Shown one piece after another: positions 1 to 5,605 of a DNA stretch of 5,605 nt. A program made the position numbers and the translations under genes. Numbering within the stretch: the stretch's first letter is position 1; every line of letters begins with the position of its first letter. The notes beneath the pieces were generated by a model. It was not told where the DNA came from and ran no database searches. It saw nothing but the letters and a program-made list of their open reading frames with translations. Source of the DNA: an uncultured Lachnospiraceae bacterium. GTDB taxonomy: Bacteria; Bacillota; Clostridia; Lachnospirales; Lachnospiraceae. The stretch lies in contig CADBTO010000290.1 of the NCBI GenBank assembly GCA_902797565.1, positions 1 to 5,605 on the forward strand. The letters are read 5' to 3'.

Positions 1-1709
1 AAAAACAAATCCGTGTTATCCCGGGGTTTCGGCTGACCCTTGGGATAACCATTTTTATGCTTACCGGGCTGATCCTGGTTCCGCTGTCTTCTGTATTAGG
101 ACATGCGTTCACCCTGAGTCCTACAGAGTTTCTGCAGGTCGTAACAAAAAAAGAGGTGTGGTTCGCATTCCAAACCAGCCTCTCGGCTGCTTTTCTGGCA
201 GCTGTAATCAATTCCTTTTTCGGACTGGTTCTTGCATGGGTGCTGGTCCGCTATGAATTTCCGGGGAAACGCCTGCTTGACGGGCTGGTTGAGCTGCCGT
301 TTGCCCTGCCGACGGCAGTGGCAGGTATCACGCTGTCCAAGCTATACTCCGGCAGTGGGGAACTGGGCGCGCCGCTTGCAAAACTGGGCATCAAAGTGTC
401 TTATACGCATGCGGGCATTCTGGTCGCCCTGGTCTTCGTCGGGATTCCTTTCGTGGTGCGCACGGTCCAGCCGGTTCTGGAAAAACTCAGCCCTGCCTAT
501 GAAGAGGCAGCATACGTGCTGGGGGCTTCGCCGTTCCAGGCGTTTGGACGGGTCATCCTGCCGGAACTGCTCCCCGCCCTGCTCACCGGGTTTGGCATGG
601 CATTTGCCCGCGGCATCGGGGAATACGGCAGCGTGATCTATATCTCCGGGAATAATGTCAAAAATCATACCCAGGTTGTTTCTTATATGATCATGCAAAA
701 ATTGAATTACATGGACTATGGGAGCGCCACGGCGATCGCGCTTTGCCTGCTCGTGATTTCTTTTGCGGTTCTGCTGCTGGTCAATATCATCCAGATCGTC
801 GCGGCAAAGCGGACGTCTGGAAGTACGGAGACGGCAGGACAGAGCATCGGAAGCCAGCTGCCCCGAAGCAGGGGGCTGCGTGCCCTGGGGATTTTTGGAA
901 GCTGCTGTTTTGTGCTCCTGATGCTTGTCATTCCGCTCTGCTCCGTGCTGCGGGGCGCGTTTGCAAAAGGGCTGCCGTTTTACTTCCAGTCCCTTTCCAC
1001 GGCATATGTCCGAAGTGCCTTACTGGTCACGCTCCTTGCAACATTCATCACGCTGCTCGTGAACACGTTTTTTGGCATTGTGGCAGCATATGCCCTGACC
1101 CGTTTTGATTTCCGGGGGAAGCAGCTGCTTTCGGCACTGATTGACCTGCCATTTTCCATTTCACCAGTAATTGCCGGATTGTCGTATATTATGATGTTTG
1201 GAAGACTTGGCTGGGCATATCCGCTGCTGGAACGGCTGAATGCATGGCTTGGCACGGATATCCAGATTGTGTTTGCGCTGCCCGGCGTCGTGCTTGCCAC
1301 GATTTTCGTAACCTTCCCGTTTATTTCACGGGAGATTATTCCGGTTTTGAACGCGCAGGGACGGGATGAAGAAGAGGCAGCGGCTGTTATGGGGGCCAAC
1401 GGATGGACGATTTTCAGGAAAATTACATTTCCCGCTATGCAGCGCCCCCTGGTTTATGGTATGATACTGTGCGGGGCACGGGCACTGGGGGAATTCGGTG
1501 CCGTTGCGGCGCTTTCCAAGACCAGGGGTGAAACGTTTACGCTCCCGCTGGAAATTGACGCGCTGTATCTGTCCGGAGATGCGGATTCTGTCACGGCGGC
1601 TTTTGCCGTTTCTTCCGTACTGGTGCTGCTCTCTGTCCTGGCACTGTTTGTGCGCGGCAGATTGCTTCGAAAGAACAGGAGTTCGAATGAATCATGTCAG
1701 ATTATGTAG
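1..1709 (+). CDS. cysTW: Fused CysT-CysW sulfate/thiosulfate ABC transporter permease (5' partial)
   Basis: This is the membrane channel of a sulfate/thiosulfate importer, with two permeases in one chain. The frame is open to the window edge (first full codon at 3). The residues before the ATG at 57 include VIPGF followed by a hydrophobic stretch, as at CysT N-termini, so the true start is upstream. Counting from that ATG, residues 1-248 are CysT-like, with an EAA coupling loop at about 149-170 and GEYGSV at 188-193. Residues 249-275 are a polar linker. Residues 276-540 are CysW-like, with SPVIAG at 369-374, an EAA loop at about 438-460, GEFGAV at 478-483 and RGETFTLPL at 490-498. Each half has about six membrane segments. 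The halves resemble each other (FFG-x-V-x-A at 54 and 338), as known for the separate CysT and CysW. The 3' end overlaps cysA by 16 bases. Sulfate versus thiosulfate preference cannot be read from it. Sure of the family; substrate inferred. Confidence 0.93.
   Translation, partial: KQIRVIPGFRLTLGITIFMLTGLILVPLSSVLGHAFTLSPTEFLQVVTKKEVWFAFQTSLSAAFLAAVINSFFGLVLAWVLVRYEFPGKRLLDGLVELPFALPTAVAGITLSKLYSGSGELGAPLAKLGIKVSYTHAGILVALVFVGIPFVVRTVQPVLEKLSPAYEEAAYVLGASPFQAFGRVILPELLPALLTGFGMAFARGIGEYGSVIYISGNNVKNHTQVVSYMIMQKLNYMDYGSATAIALCLLVISFAVLLLVNIIQIVAAKRTSGSTETAGQSIGSQLPRSRGLRALGIFGSCCFVLLMLVIPLCSVLRGAFAKGLPFYFQSLSTAYVRSALLVTLLATFITLLVNTFFGIVAAYALTRFDFRGKQLLSALIDLPFSISPVIAGLSYIMMFGRLGWAYPLLERLNAWLGTDIQIVFALPGVVLATIFVTFPFISREIIPVLNAQGRDEEEAAAVMGANGWTIFRKITFPAMQRPLVYGMILCGARALGEFGAVAALSKTRGETFTLPLEIDALYLSGDADSVTAAFAVSSVLVLLSVLALFVRGRLLRKNRSSNESCQIM
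1677..1681 (+). promoter_or_regulatory. Ribosome binding site for cysA inside cysTW
   Basis: AGGAG lies within the last codons of cysTW, 12 bases before the cysA ATG at 1694, which is slightly long spacing. The nearer ATG at 1687 is in a different frame and gives no ABC protein, so 1694 is the supported start. The layout suggests translational coupling. Confidence 0.6.
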
Positions 1710-2812
1710 AATTAAAAGGGATCAACAAGCGGTATGACGGGTTTGCGGCTTCCAAAGACGTGGATCTGCGTGTCCGAAAAGGAAGCCTTACCGCGCTGCT
1801 GGGCCCCTCTGGCAGCGGGAAAACGACGATCCTCCGGATCATTGCGGGGCTGGAAGCACCGGATTCCGGGGAAATCTATATTGATGGAAAAAAAGTCAAC
1901 GGGCTGTCTCCGTCCGAACGGGGCGTTGGCTTCGTATTCCAGAGCTACGCGCTGTTCCGCTATATGAATGTGTATGACAACATCGCGTTTGGCCTGGAGG
2001 CAAAAAAAGTGAAAAAAGAAACAATCCGGGCGCGTGTGGACGAGCTTCTGGAGCTGACCGAGCTGAAAGGCATGGAAAAGCGTTTCCCCAACCAGCTTTC
2101 CGGAGGGCAGCGGCAGCGGGTCGCGTTTGCACGTGCACTTGCTCCCCGCCCCTCACTCCTGCTTTTAGACGAACCTTTTGCGGCAATTGACGCAAAGGTC
2201 CGGAAAGAACTGCGGACCTGGCTGCGGAATATGATCTACAAAGTCGGGATCACAAGCATTTTCGTTACGCATGACCAGGATGAGGCGGTGGAAGTCGCAG
2301 ATTCGATTATTGTCACGAATGCGGGCAGAGTTGAGCAGGTTGGTTCCCCACTTGAAATCTACAAGCATCCGCAGACAGCATTTGTGTCCCAGTTCATTGG
2401 AGAAGGGACGATTGTCCAGGACTATGGAAAGTTCCGTGGTTTTTCGGAAAAGAAAGGCTACCAGGGGGCAATGATCCGGCCGGAATTTGTGGAGGCATTC
2501 AAGAGCGACAATCCGAAATTCCAGAAAATGCTCGGATTTGCGGAAAAAGGAGTCATCCAGGATATTATGTTCAAAGGGAACTGCCTGGAACTTTTGCTGG
2601 ATGTGCGCGGAACCACGCTCGTGGCACGGAGGTCGCTGGAACGGCGCCCTGTGGAAGTGGGAGAGCAGATGAACGTCATTATCTACCGTATGTTTGCATT
2701 TGACGCGCAGCATGCCTGCCTGCTGGAAAACGGGGAAATCCAGCTGGATGACGCGGACCAGGCGCGGCTGGATGCGTATTTGTACCAGCAGGACGGCTAT
2801 TTTGTGGCATAA
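1694..2812 (+). CDS. cysA: Sulfate/thiosulfate import ATP-binding protein CysA
   Basis: This is the ATPase that powers sulfate/thiosulfate uptake on the cytoplasmic face of the CysTW channel. All ABC motifs are present in its 372 residues: Walker A GPSGSGKTT at 37-45, Q-loop Gln83 in VFQSYALF, signature LSGGQ at 135-139, Walker B LLLLDE at 155-160, a D-loop around 164-166 and switch His193 in VTHDQDEA. The segment after Walker B, DAKVRKELRTWLR (166-178), is typical of CysA. The D-loop reads AAID where CysA proteins usually have GALD, a mild change that leaves the Asp. Residues from about 235 onward form a C-terminal domain of the TOBE-like regulatory type, weakly conserved here, with a short acidic tail. 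The gene overlaps the permease gene by 16 bases. FbpC or PotA relatives are alternatives on ATPase sequence alone, but the permease partner settles the call. Confidence 0.93.
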   Translation: MSDYVELKGINKRYDGFAASKDVDLRVRKGSLTALLGPSGSGKTTILRIIAGLEAPDSGEIYIDGKKVNGLSPSERGVGFVFQSYALFRYMNVYDNIAFGLEAKKVKKETIRARVDELLELTELKGMEKRFPNQLSGGQRQRVAFARALAPRPSLLLLDEPFAAIDAKVRKELRTWLRNMIYKVGITSIFVTHDQDEAVEVADSIIVTNAGRVEQVGSPLEIYKHPQTAFVSQFIGEGTIVQDYGKFRGFSEKKGYQGAMIRPEFVEAFKSDNPKFQKMLGFAEKGVIQDIMFKGNCLELLLDVRGTTLVARRSLERRPVEVGEQMNVIIYRMFAFDAQHACLLENGEIQLDDADQARLDAYLYQQDGYFVA

Positions 2813-2848
2813 ACAGGATATAAACGTTTTTGCACACCTGATGGGGAT

Positions 2849-2853
2849 GGGAG
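2849..2853 (+). promoter_or_regulatory. Ribosome binding site for the YitT-family gene
   Basis: GGGAG lies 7 bases before the ATG at 2861. The ATGs at 2841 and 2847 are in another frame, so the site supports 2861 as the start. Confidence 0.65.
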
Positions 2854-2860
2854 ATCCGTT

Positions 2861-3757
2861 ATGGGAAGCCAGCAGAAAAAACTGGAATGGAAAGACGCCT
2901 TGCGGCTGTTTGTAGGAGCAACGTTTCTGGCACTCGCGCTTAAATATGTGTTTGATCCGGTGGTGCTCGTCATCGAGGGCGTTCCGGGACTTGCGATCAT
3001 TGCACATTTTGCCGGGGAGTCTCTGTTTGGCTTTCCGGTTCCGCTGTGGCTGCCAGTCGCCGTGCTGAACCTGCCGATTTTCCTGTTTGCAGGCTTTGTG
3101 GAAGGGATATCCAGAATCAGCCGTTCGATTTTGTCCTGGTGCATCCTGTCCGTTGAACTGGCGGTCCTCCCGGATATGCCGACCCTGACAGAAAACCTGC
3201 TCCTGGTGGCCATTTATGGCGGCCTGCTCTTTGGAGCCGGCACAGCTGTGCTGCTGTCTTCCGGCGCTTCCATCGGAGGGACACGGCTCCTGGCAGAATC
3301 CCTGCAGCATTTGGCAGAAAAAGCGGACATCCCCTGGCTGCGGAAGATCCGCCCGGGGCCGTTTGCCTCATTCCTGGACGGATGCGTCGTTGTTCTGGGA
3401 GCTGTGGTCTTTAACCTGGAACATATGCTGTTTGCGGCGCTTTGCATGTACCTGATCCACGTGGCATGCAATCACATCGTGAGCCGTGGCAGGAAGGCGA
3501 AAATGGCGCTGATCATTTCCGAGGAAAACGAGATGATTGCTGAATACATCCTCGATGCACTGGGCCGCGGCGTGACTTCGATCCAGGCCACAGGCATGTA
3601 TGAGGGCAGGGAGCGCAGCATCCTTTTTTGCGTCTGCAGCAGGGAAGAGATCGCCGCACTCAAGGAGACGGTGCGCAGAATCGACCGCCGGGCGTTTATG
3701 GTGATCGGCAGTGTGGGCGAAGCACTGGGAGAAGGGTTCATAGAAAATTGGAGATAA
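2861..3757 (+). CDS. YitT-family membrane protein (DUF161 plus DUF2179)
   Basis: This is a 298-residue integral membrane protein of the YitT family, whose molecular function is not established. Residues 12-205 hold about six hydrophobic segments (near 12-32, 40-56, 60-80, 88-104, 112-134 and 170-204). The family's glycine-rich motif appears as SSGASIGGTRLL at 133-144. In better-known members this reads roughly GGSTGGTD, so Arg142 stands where an Asp is usual. A stretch at 150-168 between this motif and the next helix is rather long and charged. Residues about 214-290 form the cytoplasmic DUF2179 domain: LIIS, a helix, LGRGVTSI at 234-241, GMYEGRER at 245-252, a strand ILFCV, REEIAALKETVRRID and ending in GEALGEGF. 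Length and domain order fit the family. It follows cysA by 48 bases and precedes maf by 23. Nothing ties it to sulfate transport apart from position. Bacillus has several paralogues, so no gene symbol is given. Confidence 0.9.
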   Translation: MGSQQKKLEWKDALRLFVGATFLALALKYVFDPVVLVIEGVPGLAIIAHFAGESLFGFPVPLWLPVAVLNLPIFLFAGFVEGISRISRSILSWCILSVELAVLPDMPTLTENLLLVAIYGGLLFGAGTAVLLSSGASIGGTRLLAESLQHLAEKADIPWLRKIRPGPFASFLDGCVVVLGAVVFNLEHMLFAALCMYLIHVACNHIVSRGRKAKMALIISEENEMIAEYILDALGRGVTSIQATGMYEGRERSILFCVCSREEIAALKETVRRIDRRAFMVIGSVGEALGEGFIENWR

Positions 3758-3766
3758 CGGAAAATC

Positions 3767-3773
3767 AGGAGGG
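3767..3773 (+). promoter_or_regulatory. Ribosome binding site that sets the maf start
   Basis: AGGAGGG, a near-perfect Shine-Dalgarno, lies 8 bases before the ATG at 3781. The same frame is open back to an ATG at 3628, but that stretch overlaps the YitT-family gene and adds 51 residues unlike any Maf N-terminus, so 3781 is the start. Confidence 0.8.
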
Positions 3774-3780
3774 CAGGGAC

Positions 3781-4443
3781 ATGCAGACGTTACCCAGGCT
3801 CATCCTCGCCAGCGGCTCGCCGCGCAGGCGGGAATTGCTTGCGCAGGCGGGCATTTTGTTTGATGTGGAAACCTTTGATGTGTATGAAACAGTCGGAGCG
3901 GAGCTGGCACGGGATGTGGAAGATCATCCGGACCAGGTGTACCGGATCCCTATGGAACTATCCAGACGAAAAGCACTTGCCGGGGCCGCCGCATATGAAA
4001 ACCGCTGGATCCTCGGCGCGGATACTGTGGTCTGCTATGACGGGGAGATCCTTGGAAAGCCGGCGGACGCTGCGGAGGCACTGGATATGCTCTGCCTCCT
4101 GTCCGGCCGCGTGCATACGGTCATCACGGCCGTGACGCTGCTGCGCAGGCAGGGGAAAGCTTTGCAGGAGCGGGCATTCTATGAAGAGACCCGCGTGGAG
4201 ATGTATGAAACGGACCGAAAGCTGCTCCAGGCGTACATCCAGACCGGCGAGCCGATGGACAAGGCAGGTGCCTATGGCATCCAGGGCCGGGGCGCAATCC
4301 TGGTGCGGCGGATCGAGGGGGACTATAACAATGTTGTTGGGCTGCCCCTTGCACGGGTATACCGGGAACTGGATGCGCTTTGCAGGGAAGGGGCGGCCAT
4401 CGCAGGCCAAAGCGAATACCTGGAGCCGGGCAGACCAGGCTGA
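3781..4443 (+). CDS. maf: Maf family nucleoside triphosphate pyrophosphatase (YhdE-like)
   Basis: The product is predicted to hydrolyse non-canonical or excess nucleotides (dTTP/UTP type) to the monophosphate and pyrophosphate in the cytoplasm. It has 220 residues; Maf proteins are usually about 190-200. The N-terminus carries the Maf signature LILASGSPRRRELL at 7-20, with the phosphate-binding Ser and Arg residues. GADTVV at 79-84 holds the catalytic Asp81, and Lys93 follows in LGKP. SGRVHTVITAV lies at 107-117. DKAGAYGIQGRGA at 159-171 and GDYNNVVGLPL at 179-189 identify the YhdE (dTTP/UTP) branch rather than the YceF (m7GTP) branch, which lacks the DKAGAYGIQG form. The last 20 or so residues, after ELDAL, run past the usual end and look unstructured. 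The gene starts 23 bases after the YitT-family gene and ends 19 bases before the CAP gene. Maf was first linked to septum formation in Bacillus. Family certain; substrate branch likely. Confidence 0.95.
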   Translation: MQTLPRLILASGSPRRRELLAQAGILFDVETFDVYETVGAELARDVEDHPDQVYRIPMELSRRKALAGAAAYENRWILGADTVVCYDGEILGKPADAAEALDMLCLLSGRVHTVITAVTLLRRQGKALQERAFYEETRVEMYETDRKLLQAYIQTGEPMDKAGAYGIQGRGAILVRRIEGDYNNVVGLPLARVYRELDALCREGAAIAGQSEYLEPGRPG

Positions 4444-4447
4444 GCAT

Positions 4448-4453
4448 AGGAGG
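4448..4453 (+). promoter_or_regulatory. Ribosome binding site that sets the CAP-protein start
   Basis: AGGAGG sits just after the maf stop. The ATG at 4463 is 9 bases downstream, a good spacing; the in-frame ATG at 4457 is only 3 bases away. The choice between them changes the protein by two residues (Met-Thr). Confidence 0.75.
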
Positions 4454-4462
4454 AACATGACG

Positions 4463-5149
4463 ATGAAGAACCATACGCAGAAAACACAGAAAAAAAGAAG
4501 CAAAAAAATGGCAAAGTGCCTGCTTGCGGCAGTGCTGGCTGCCGGCCTTCTGGCAGGGGGCGTTTCTCCTGCAGCGGCCATTCCGGGCAGAGAAGTCATT
4601 CAGGCTGAAGCAGCGACAAAGAAAGTAAAAGGGAAATATTATCAAAAAGATGCCCGCAAAATGAAGTCCAAGGTCAATGCGTTCCGGACAGGCGATGATG
4701 CCTGGTACTGGAACGAGAACAACAGCAAAAAAGTCCGGGTGAAAGGACTCAAAAAACTGTCCTATGACTATACCCTGGAAAAGATCGCGATGCGGCGGGC
4801 AGCGGAAATCGTCCTTTCCTTTTCCCATACCCGTCCGAACGGAAAAGACTGCTTCTCCCTTTATCCGGATGGCGTATACCGGGCGATGGGAGAGAACATT
4901 GCCATGGGCACCTCTTCGATTATGACGATGAACGACGCGTTCACGGCATGGCAGGAGACGGACGAAGACTACGAGGGGCAGGGGCATCGCCGGAATATGC
5001 TCAGTGAAAGCTTTACGAGCATCGGGATTGCCTGCATCGAAGTAAACGGTGAAAAATACTGGGTACAGGAATTTGGCTCGCCAAACAGCGGGGCGAAGAA
5101 GACAGACGCTGTAAACAAAACGAAGACGGTCAAAGTTGATCTGGGTTAG
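4463..5149 (+). CDS. Secreted CAP (SCP/PR1) domain protein
   Basis: This is a 228-residue exported protein with a CAP domain; the activity of bacterial members is mostly unknown. The N-terminus is a signal peptide: a very basic stretch (KKRSKK at 10-15), a hydrophobic core at about 19-33, then candidate signal peptidase I sites after AAA39 or AEA50. Cys19 lies at the start of the core, not in a lipobox, so a lipoprotein is unlikely. A basic segment (52-69) leads into the CAP domain at about 65-206. Hallmarks are FSHTRPNG at 120-127 with His122, GENIAMG at 143-149 with Glu144, a Trp in FTAWQ (160-164), GHRRNML at 174-180 with His175, FTSIGIA at 184-190 and YWVQEFG at 199-205. These match the CAP cavity residues. 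Cys130 and Cys191 could form a disulfide. The tail is short and Lys-rich, with no LPXTG anchor or transmembrane segment. The frame stays open upstream to 4181 inside maf, but that part is not coding. It is the last gene before the terminator. Confidence 0.92.
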   Translation: MKNHTQKTQKKRSKKMAKCLLAAVLAAGLLAGGVSPAAAIPGREVIQAEAATKKVKGKYYQKDARKMKSKVNAFRTGDDAWYWNENNSKKVRVKGLKKLSYDYTLEKIAMRRAAEIVLSFSHTRPNGKDCFSLYPDGVYRAMGENIAMGTSSIMTMNDAFTAWQETDEDYEGQGHRRNMLSESFTSIGIACIEVNGEKYWVQEFGSPNSGAKKTDAVNKTKTVKVDLG

Positions 5150-5172
5150 CCGGCAAACGGAAAAGAGAAAAA

Positions 5173-5210
5173 AAGAGCAGGGGAAAATGCCATTCTCCTG
5201 CTCTTCTTTT
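5173..5210. terminator. Bidirectional rho-independent terminator between convergent genes
   Basis: A 13-bp stem (5173-5185 with 5193-5205, one G-T wobble) encloses a 7-base loop at 5186-5192. On the plus strand it is followed by CTTTT, ending the CAP-gene transcript 24 bases after its stop. On the minus strand the same stem is followed by a run of T's (complement of the A-rich stretch 5161-5174), so it should also stop the converging zinc-ribbon gene; the T tract is longer on that side. Confidence 0.88.
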
Positions 5211-5225
5211 ATGCGACAGGGTGCA

Positions 5226-5260
5226 CCGGCAAAGCCGGGCGCCCCCCGCCCTGCCCGGTT
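5226..5260 (-). other. GC-rich alternative hairpins in the 3' flank of the zinc-ribbon gene
   Basis: Two stems compete for the same bases. One is CCGGC/GCCGG (5226-5230 with 5234-5238, 3-base loop). The other is 5233-5240 with 5253-5260, eight pairs including one G-T and a 12-base loop. Neither has a T run directly after it. They would lie in the minus-strand transcript between the stop codon and the terminator. A role is not evident; they may only protect the 3' end or be chance in GC-rich sequence. Confidence 0.4.
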
Positions 5261-5271
5261 ACAGCACAGTG

Positions 5272-5605
5272 CTACATCCCTTCTTCCTCCCGGAACTTAT
5301 TGATGACCTTGAGGGGCAGGCGCAGGTCGCTTGCCAGAACGGCAGGCGGAGCGGGGCCATTATCCCGCAGATAGTTCCGGATGGTCTGGAAATAATCATA
5401 GTTTTCTTTCCCGCAGCTCTGGCAGGCATAGGTACCGACCCGAATCATTTCCACGGCACCTCCGCAGAACTTGCATTTGGTCGGGGCACGGTTGATCGGG
5501 TCGTTGAAGTTTGCGCGCTTGACGCCGGGCGTCGATGCCGTCCTGGAAGGCGGCTGCGGCGGTGCGGGCGGCGGCGCAGGTGCCTTGGGCGGTGCGGGCG
5601 GGGGC
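5272..5605 (-). CDS. Pro-rich zinc-ribbon protein with helical C-terminus (5' partial)
   Basis: I do not recognise a named gene. Read from the window edge inward, the visible 110 residues begin with a Pro/Ala-rich stretch of about 20 residues (5605 to about 5548, PPAPP-type). A polar linker follows, then a four-cysteine zinc ribbon: CKFC (5475-5464) and CQSC, about 15 residues later. The last 40 residues, from about DYFQTIRNYL to FREEEGM, look helical and resemble a small helix-turn-helix, with LPLKVINKF as the possible second helix. The frame has no ATG, GTG or TTG between 5455 and the edge. A GTG at 5454 exists but would remove the first cysteine pair, so the real start is outside the window. 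Zinc ribbon followed by a short DNA-binding-like tail recalls the YvyF/TIGR03826 flagellar-operon proteins and similar small clostridial proteins; this is recall of architecture only. The gene converges on the CAP gene and shares its terminator. Confidence 0.72.
   Translation of the reverse strand, partial: PPPAPPKAPAPPPAPPQPPSRTASTPGVKRANFNDPINRAPTKCKFCGGAVEMIRVGTYACQSCGKENYDYFQTIRNYLRDNGPAPPAVLASDLRLPLKVINKFREEEGM
5558..5601. repeat. Two 14-base direct repeats in the Pro-rich coding segment
   Basis: GGCGGTGCGGGCGG occurs at 5558-5571 and again at 5588-5601, exactly 30 bases (10 codons) apart and in frame. On the minus strand each copy encodes a PPAPP-like unit of the zinc-ribbon protein. 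The spacing fits tandem duplication of a ten-residue block; more copies may lie beyond the window. Confidence 0.6.

Noticed and set aside
2802..2824. Possible promoter before the YitT-family gene (TTGTGG and TATAAA)
   Set aside because: The spacing is only 11 bases instead of about 17 and the -35 match is weak, so no promoter is called.
2165..3310. Long minus-strand open frame of 381 codons
   Set aside because: It lies opposite cysA and the YitT-family gene, is rich in Gln, His, Arg and Cys with no recognisable domain, and both plus-strand genes are clearly real.
3628..3780. Extended start of the maf frame, giving 271 residues
   Set aside because: The extra 51 residues lie inside the YitT-family gene, resemble no Maf N-terminus, and a strong Shine-Dalgarno precedes the ATG at 3781.
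4181..4462. Extended start of the CAP-protein frame inside maf
   Set aside because: It overlaps the conserved C-terminal half of maf in another frame, and a signal peptide with its own ribosome binding site begins at 4463.
4124..4987. Minus-strand open frame of 287 codons opposite maf and the CAP gene
   Set aside because: Its composition is low-grade (Pro, Arg, Cys, Phe) with no motif, and it is explained as the antisense shadow of two well-supported genes.
5263..5273. Perfect 11-base palindrome AGCACAGTGCT over the zinc-ribbon stop codon
   Set aside because: Five pairs around a single central base cannot form a stable hairpin, and one short palindrome of this size is expected by chance.
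5272..5454. GTG at 5454 as the true start of the minus-strand gene
   Set aside because: It would cut off the first CxxC of the zinc ribbon, and the coding pattern continues upstream to the window edge.

Overview
The window looks like ordinary chromosome from a moderately GC-rich Firmicute, most likely a gut-type Lachnospiraceae/Clostridia relative. The signs are strong AGGAGG-type ribosome binding sites, a YitT-family protein with a DUF2179 tail, a small secreted CAP-domain protein with a Lys-rich signal peptide, and a Pro-rich zinc-ribbon protein. This placement is inferred from gene content and style, not from a marker gene. I see no phage, transposon, CRISPR, tRNA or rRNA.

Layout. Positions 1-1709 (+) hold the 3' part of a gene that fuses both sulfate/thiosulfate ABC permeases, CysT and CysW, in one polypeptide; its start lies before the window. 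It overlaps cysA (1694-2812, +), the ATPase of the same importer, by 16 bases. After 48 bases comes a YitT-family membrane protein (2861-3757, +). A Maf-type nucleotide pyrophosphatase (3781-4443, +) follows after 23 bases, and a secreted CAP/SCP-domain protein (4463-5149, +) after another 19. All five genes lie on one strand with short gaps and no clear internal promoter or terminator, so they may be read as one transcript. A 13-bp hairpin with T-rich flanks on both sides (5173-5210) ends the run. It also serves a converging minus-strand gene (5272 to beyond 5605) that encodes a Pro-rich protein with a four-cysteine zinc ribbon and a short helical tail.

How the genes relate. CysTW and CysA would form the membrane and motor parts of a sulfate/thiosulfate importer; the binding protein (CysP/Sbp) is not in the window and would be expected upstream. 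The yitT-like, maf and CAP genes have no evident link to sulfur and look like housekeeping or envelope genes sharing a transcript.

I found no convincing undescribed system. The points most worth a second look are the CysT-CysW fusion, the Pro-rich zinc-ribbon protein cut by the window edge, and the bidirectional terminator with alternative GC-rich hairpins beside it.
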